Shown here in pieces: positions 49,801-55,800 of a DNA stretch of 64,000 nt. This DNA is from Lamellibrachia satsuma (Eukaryota > Annelida > Polychaeta > Sabellida > Siboglinidae), in NCBI GenBank assembly GCA_033239005.1, contig BSQZ01000129.1, positions 600,583-664,582 on the forward strand, in the 5' to 3' direction. Every line of letters begins with the position of its first letter. The first letter of the stretch is position 1. Both the position numbers and the translations under genes were made by a program. The notes below the pieces were generated by a model. That model did no database searches. It saw nothing but the letters and a program-made list of their open reading frames with translations, and was not told the DNA's origin.

Positions 49801-52800
49801 ACATAACAGTTTCTTATTGAAACAGAGAAATCTGAAAATAAAACAGAATGTCCGTGACTGAGAATCTCTGCGTTTTAACACATGTACTAATATTGGCTGC
49901 CTTCAAGTATATACTGTTAAAAAGTAATAATTTACTATCCTGCGGTTTGTAACGTCATCTCCCAAGCTTGGACGAGTTAAAACGTTTCGACGTACAATAC
50001 AATTGTGCAGGTCAGGGTTAAAAAAGGACTTCTAAGATGCTTTGATAACTTTGAGGGCAGCTTTCTGAAATGCTTCGGCCATTGGTGCCATCACTGTTTC
50101 CTTTTCGCGAGCCACATCACTGTTTCCTTTTTGCGAGCCACATCACTGTTTCCTTTTTGTGAGCCACATCACTGTTTCCTTTTTGTGAGCCACATCACTG
50201 TTTCCTTTTCGCGAGCCACATCACTGTTTCCTTTTTGCGAGCCACATCACTGTTTCCTTTTTGCGAGCCACATCACTGTTTCCTTTTTGCGAGCCACATC
50301 ACTGTTTCCTTTTTGCGAGCCACATCACTGTTTCCTTTTTGCGAGCCACATCACTGTTTCCTTTTTGCGAGCCACATCACTGTTTCCTTTTTGCGAGCCA
50401 CATCACTGTTTCCTTTTTGCGAGCCACATCACTGTTTCCTTTTTGCGAGCCACATCACTGTTTCCTTTTTGCGAGCCACATCACTGTTTCCTTTTTGCGA
50501 GCCACATCACTGTTTCCTTTTCGCGAGCCACATCACTGTTTCCTTTTTGCGAGCCACATCACTGTTTCCTTTTCGCGAGCCACATCACTGTTTCCTTTTT
50601 GCGAGCCACATCACTGTTTCCTTTTTGCGAGCCACATCACTGTTTCCTTTTCGCGAGCCACATCACTGTTTCCTTTTTGCGAGCCACATCACTGTTTCCT
50701 TTTTGTGAGCCACATCACTGTTTCCTTTTCGCGAGCCACATCACTGTTTCCTTTTTGCGAGCCACATCACTGTTTCCTTTTTGTGAGCCACATCACTGTT
50801 TCCTTTTCGCGAGCCACATCACTGTTTCCTTTTCGCGAGCCACATCACTGTTTCCTTTTCGCGAGCCACATCACTGTTTCCTTTTTGCGAGCCAGTGTGC
50901 ATTGCTAGTTAAATTATTTTCATCCTGTATTTTGTTCAATTAAAGTTGAAATGAAACTTCCCATGATCACCTGGATCCAGGGTTCTCGCTGTCTTCACGA
51001 GACCCCCTAGATGGGGTCAAGGCTATATCCAGTACCAATCACTGCACATTACTCTAGCACAGAGTAATTTGGTGTAATCAGCTAATTGGCTGTAACCTAT
51101 ACCCGGGTTCTCATGTGTCTGCCTTGTTGCTTGGTTGAGACTAGGCAGACTCACCTGCTCCAGTAGCATACAATGTAGAGGCAGAGGTCTACTGTGTTAA
51201 CAACTAATGCGTCGATTCAGTCCTTCCACAACAGATCTGTGTCAGACGTAATAACTAAGATTTAACAGTAAGATTTAAAACTGACACACACTAACCGTTT
51301 CACATGTGTATTCCGTGACACACCATCTGCACAGTGGCATCAAAACGCAGAAGAAATATGTTCCAATTAATTGATTACGAGTACATTTAATGTGACTAAT
51401 AAACCTGTCATGTTGTAAGATATATGCCTCCCTCTTCTTGTCTTCTTCGGGGCCGCACGCAATGGTCCCGGAGGCATTTCTCACAACGAAGGATATTTTG
51501 ATTGTCCGTCGTTTTTGCGCTCGCCAGGTCGAGATTTATAACTGAATTTGTACTCACTCGACCAATGAGTACATAGAGTACTACAGAAGTGTAGTCAACG
51601 CATTGTTCTCCAGGTTCGAAACGATTTTAATCTTGGCATCAGACGGCTACGTACATAGTAGCAATATAATCACTCACGATGACAAATAAAAATAACAGTG
51701 AAGACATCTATCACTGTAAACCGTAAAGAAAAGTAGTGAATGTAAACATCACTCAAACTGTATACAGATTCTTAAAATCTAGAAGATTTGACAATAAAAT
51801 TCTGGCCGGAAATTTTGAATTCTAATGCTAAAGCAGGTATGGCCCGCCAGGACCACCCTTACTGAAAATTTGGATGCCTAAAATTCAGCATGACTACACA
51901 CCTAAGTGTGAATTTAAAATAGTCTTGCCGCCCCCTTGTAAACGCTCCTCCGGGGTATTTATACTCCCAGTTTTCCAAAATCAGACGCCGTCACTAGAGG
52001 CGCTGTGATAGCTTAAATACCCAATACGTGTTACTATTGGTCAATTTGTTAAATCCACCCACCCTCTCAACCACTGGACAATGACGTCTGCCAATCTTCC
52101 TTTCCCAATTTTGCAAGTTAAACTTTTGAACTCTTGGAGCTGCGCCAATTCCAGGGTTCCCAGGGCTCCTTCTCGGTTCCCCAATTACGTTGACCCTCGG
52201 GTCAGAGCAACAAATGTCAGGATTAAAGGGAAGGCTGAAGTGTCTAAACAGTACCATCAATCTTTGACACCATATGGATTGTGTCCATATCCACTTGGGT
52301 GGTTTAATTTTAAACCTTTAGAAACCTGTTTTTCTGTTGTTAATCTAGGCTTAACACATCGAATAAACTTCCAAATGACTTACTAAACATTAGCGCATAA
52401 CAACTAATTAAAATCAAACAGGCCTATACTTTACAATGTGATGTTACGGTTCTCATCATAAAACGTCTTCATTTTATATTTACACGCGGTAACTTTAGTG
52501 ATATGGGTATAATAATGATTACATACACGTAATACATGTTTGTTGTGTGCGTTTATTACATTTTAATTTAATGTTCCAAATATCCCAGACAAGTCAGTTT
52601 TGGGCCCAGCAGAACTACGCCCCTTCTGAGGGTTTGACTGTGCTTACGTTGAGATCTCATCATTGTGTTTTCTGACACTGATAAAGGCAAACAAATGTTT
52701 TAGACTGCACTGACTTTGTATTCCGCTCTGTAAGTCGGCAGGACAAATTTACTGTGGATTTTTTAGAACAATAACTGTGGATTAGAACCTTGGTCTAATC

Positions 52801-55800
52801 ACACGACAGTCCAATGTTCTACCACACAGCCACCATGTCCCATGCAGTGTCTCCTTGTCCGAAAGTCTAACGTTCTACCACACAGCCACCATGTCCCATG
52901 CAGTGTCTCCTTGTCCGACAGTCTAACGTTCTACCACACAGCCACCATATCCCATGCAGTGTCTCCTTGCCCCACAGTCCAACGTTCTACCACACAGCCA
53001 CCATGTCCCATGCAGTGTCTCCTTGCCCCACAGTCCAACGTTCTACCACACAGCTACCATGTCCCATGCAGTGTCTCCTTGTCCGACAGTCCAACCTTCT
53101 ACCACACAGCCACCATGTCCCATGCAGTGTCTCATTGTCCGACAGTCTAATGTTCTACCACACAGCCACCATGTCCCATGCAGTGTCTCCTTGCCCCACA
53201 GTCTAACGTTCTACCACACAGCCACCATGTCCCATGCAGTGTCTCCTTGTCCCACAGTCTAACGTTCTACCACACAGCCACCATGTCCCATGCAGTGTCT
53301 CCTTGCCCCACAGTCTAACGTTCTATCACACAGCCACCATGTCCCATGCAGTGTCTCCTTGTCCGACAGTCTAACGTTCTACCACACAGCCACCATATCC
53401 CATGCAGTGTCTCCTTGCCCCACAGTCCAACGTTCTACCACACAGCCACCATGTCCCATGCAGTGTCTCCTTGCCCGACAGTCCAACGTTCTACCACACA
53501 GCCACCATGTCCCATGCAGTGTCTCCTTGCCCCACAGTCTAACGTTCTATCACATAGCCACCATGTCCCATGCAGTGTCTCATTGTCCGACAGTCTAACG
53601 TTCTACCACACAGCCACCATGTCCCATGCAGTGTCTCCTTGCCCCACAGTCTAACGTTCTATCACACAGCCACCATGTCCCATGCAGTGTCTCCTTGTCC
53701 GACAGTCTAACGTTCTACCACACAGCCACCATGTCCCATGCAGTGTCTCCTTGCCCCACAGTCTAACGTTCTATCACACAGCCACCATGTCCCATGCAGT
53801 GTCTCCTTGTCCGACAGTCTAACGTTCTACCACACAGCCACCATGTCCCATGCAGTGTCTCCTTGTCCGACAGTCTAACGTTCTATCACACAGCCACCAT
53901 GTCCCATGCAGTGTCTCCTTGTCCGAAAGTCTAACGTTCTATCACACAGCCACCATGTCCCATGCAGTGTCTCCTTGTCCCACAGTCCAACGTTCTACCA
54001 CACAGCCACCATGTCCCATGCAGTGTCTCCTTGCCCGACAGTCCAACGTTCTATCACACAGCCACCATGTCCCATGCAGTGTCTCCTTGCCCGACAGTCC
54101 AACGTTCTACCACACAGCAACCATGTCCCATCATGCAGTATAAACATGACATCTCATTTTCAAATGAAACAGATAACGGGTCAAATCATATTTAAAAATT
54201 GTGGTTCGTTAAAACACATTTGGGCAGTGAACATGCTAGAACAGATGTAGTTTATACGAGGTAAAACGTGAATTTATATGAGGTATAACATGAAATTACA
54301 CAAGGTATAACAAGAATTTATACGAGGTGTAACATGAATTTATACAAGATGTAAAATGAATTTATCAGAATTGGTACCTTTAAAGAATTAACTTTAACAA
54401 TTAATAAATGTGTCATATTTGACATGTCAAACTGATGAAGACACCAGTATAGCAGCAGCAAATGTTTATCTGGTCCTTAATTAGGTCAAAGGTCATTGGT
54501 GTCATGGCCCACGGAACCACATATCCACAGTAATTACGTCCATAAATTACTTCCTGAGGAAAGTCTCATAATACAAACAAACCATAGTCCGCCCACCATA
54601 GAGTCATAGACACAGGCACTGTGTAAACACTTGGCCAATCACGTTTTGTTCAGCATCAAAGTGTACATGTATGCTAAAAATTATGTTAGAGCATGGACAC
54701 TATTATTACCATTGGCATTAACTTATTAAATCCAACTTATAATACTGGGCACTGAGTATAACTAATAACAAGAATAGTTACATCTCCCACGCGTTGATGT
54801 AACTAACTTCATACTACTGGGTGCTGAGTAGGGGAAGGCAGAGCTAACTGAACCACTGGGTTAGTTGAGCCACCCATGTTTCCCAGGAAACTACAGCAAT
54901 AGTTACGTGGTACCACCCAGTGATTGAACATGTTATTAGAACTTGATTGATGTATAATACATTAATAGGTTACATTTGTAACAACGGCTAGAACATGTCA
55001 GCTAAAAGTATATTTTTTGATGTTTTTCGAAACTTTTGGTAATCGTGATTAATGTCTGCTATCAACGCACGTGACAGATTTTATTGTCTGGGCATTTACA
55101 AATGGCTTAACTATGCACAGAGAAGAAGATTAGTTACAACACTTTGTGCATTTACGAGAAGTTATAAGCGGGTTAGTTGAGCCACCCTAGACTCGATGGA
55201 GGGTTAGTTAAACAGTGGCTAAAGAACAAAGACAAGTGTTCTTTACCCCAAAATACATCAAGAAATAAATTTTTCCAAGCAAATTGGGACATCGGATAGC
55301 TACAAGGCAACATATTAGCAGTTAGTTACACTTGCAGCAATTGGCCTATAAGTCTATTTGAATTAAGTGTGTCGGCTTATTAATTAAGCGCATAGACTTG
55401 TCAGAGACGTGTTGTTCCCATTGGGTAGATGTGTTGGCTGAGTTGTTATGAATTGTTTGCACAATGGCTACATAAATTATACAAATAAAGCATTGATGCA
55501 ACTTACGCTACACTGAGGCTCAACTTACCCTACACCAAGTGTTAGTTGAGCCAGCTTACCAACCCTATTTGAATCAGCTATATATAATTATCTATAATCT
55601 AGGCATGCTAGATATATTATCTTGGTATAAAATGATCTACTATTAATCATAGTTTATGTGAGTAAAACAATTTTGACTTATGAATCTGATTCCATCCTAG
55701 ACATCAGAAAGAATACAAAATGGCTCAACTAACACTGCCTTCCCCTACTATGTGTGAAAGATTTTTATCTCTGGGGCTAACTGGACTTCAAAGGCAATTC

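Noticed and set aside
50005..50943. Phe/His/Cys-rich frame of 312 codons
   Set aside because: It is the 26-bp array read through three units; three shifted frames are open equally.
51275..51484. Possible extra first exon of PPP2R3 in a CG-richer stretch
   Set aside because: The only donor (ACAG|GTTTAT) is weak and gives the wrong phase for exon 42463.
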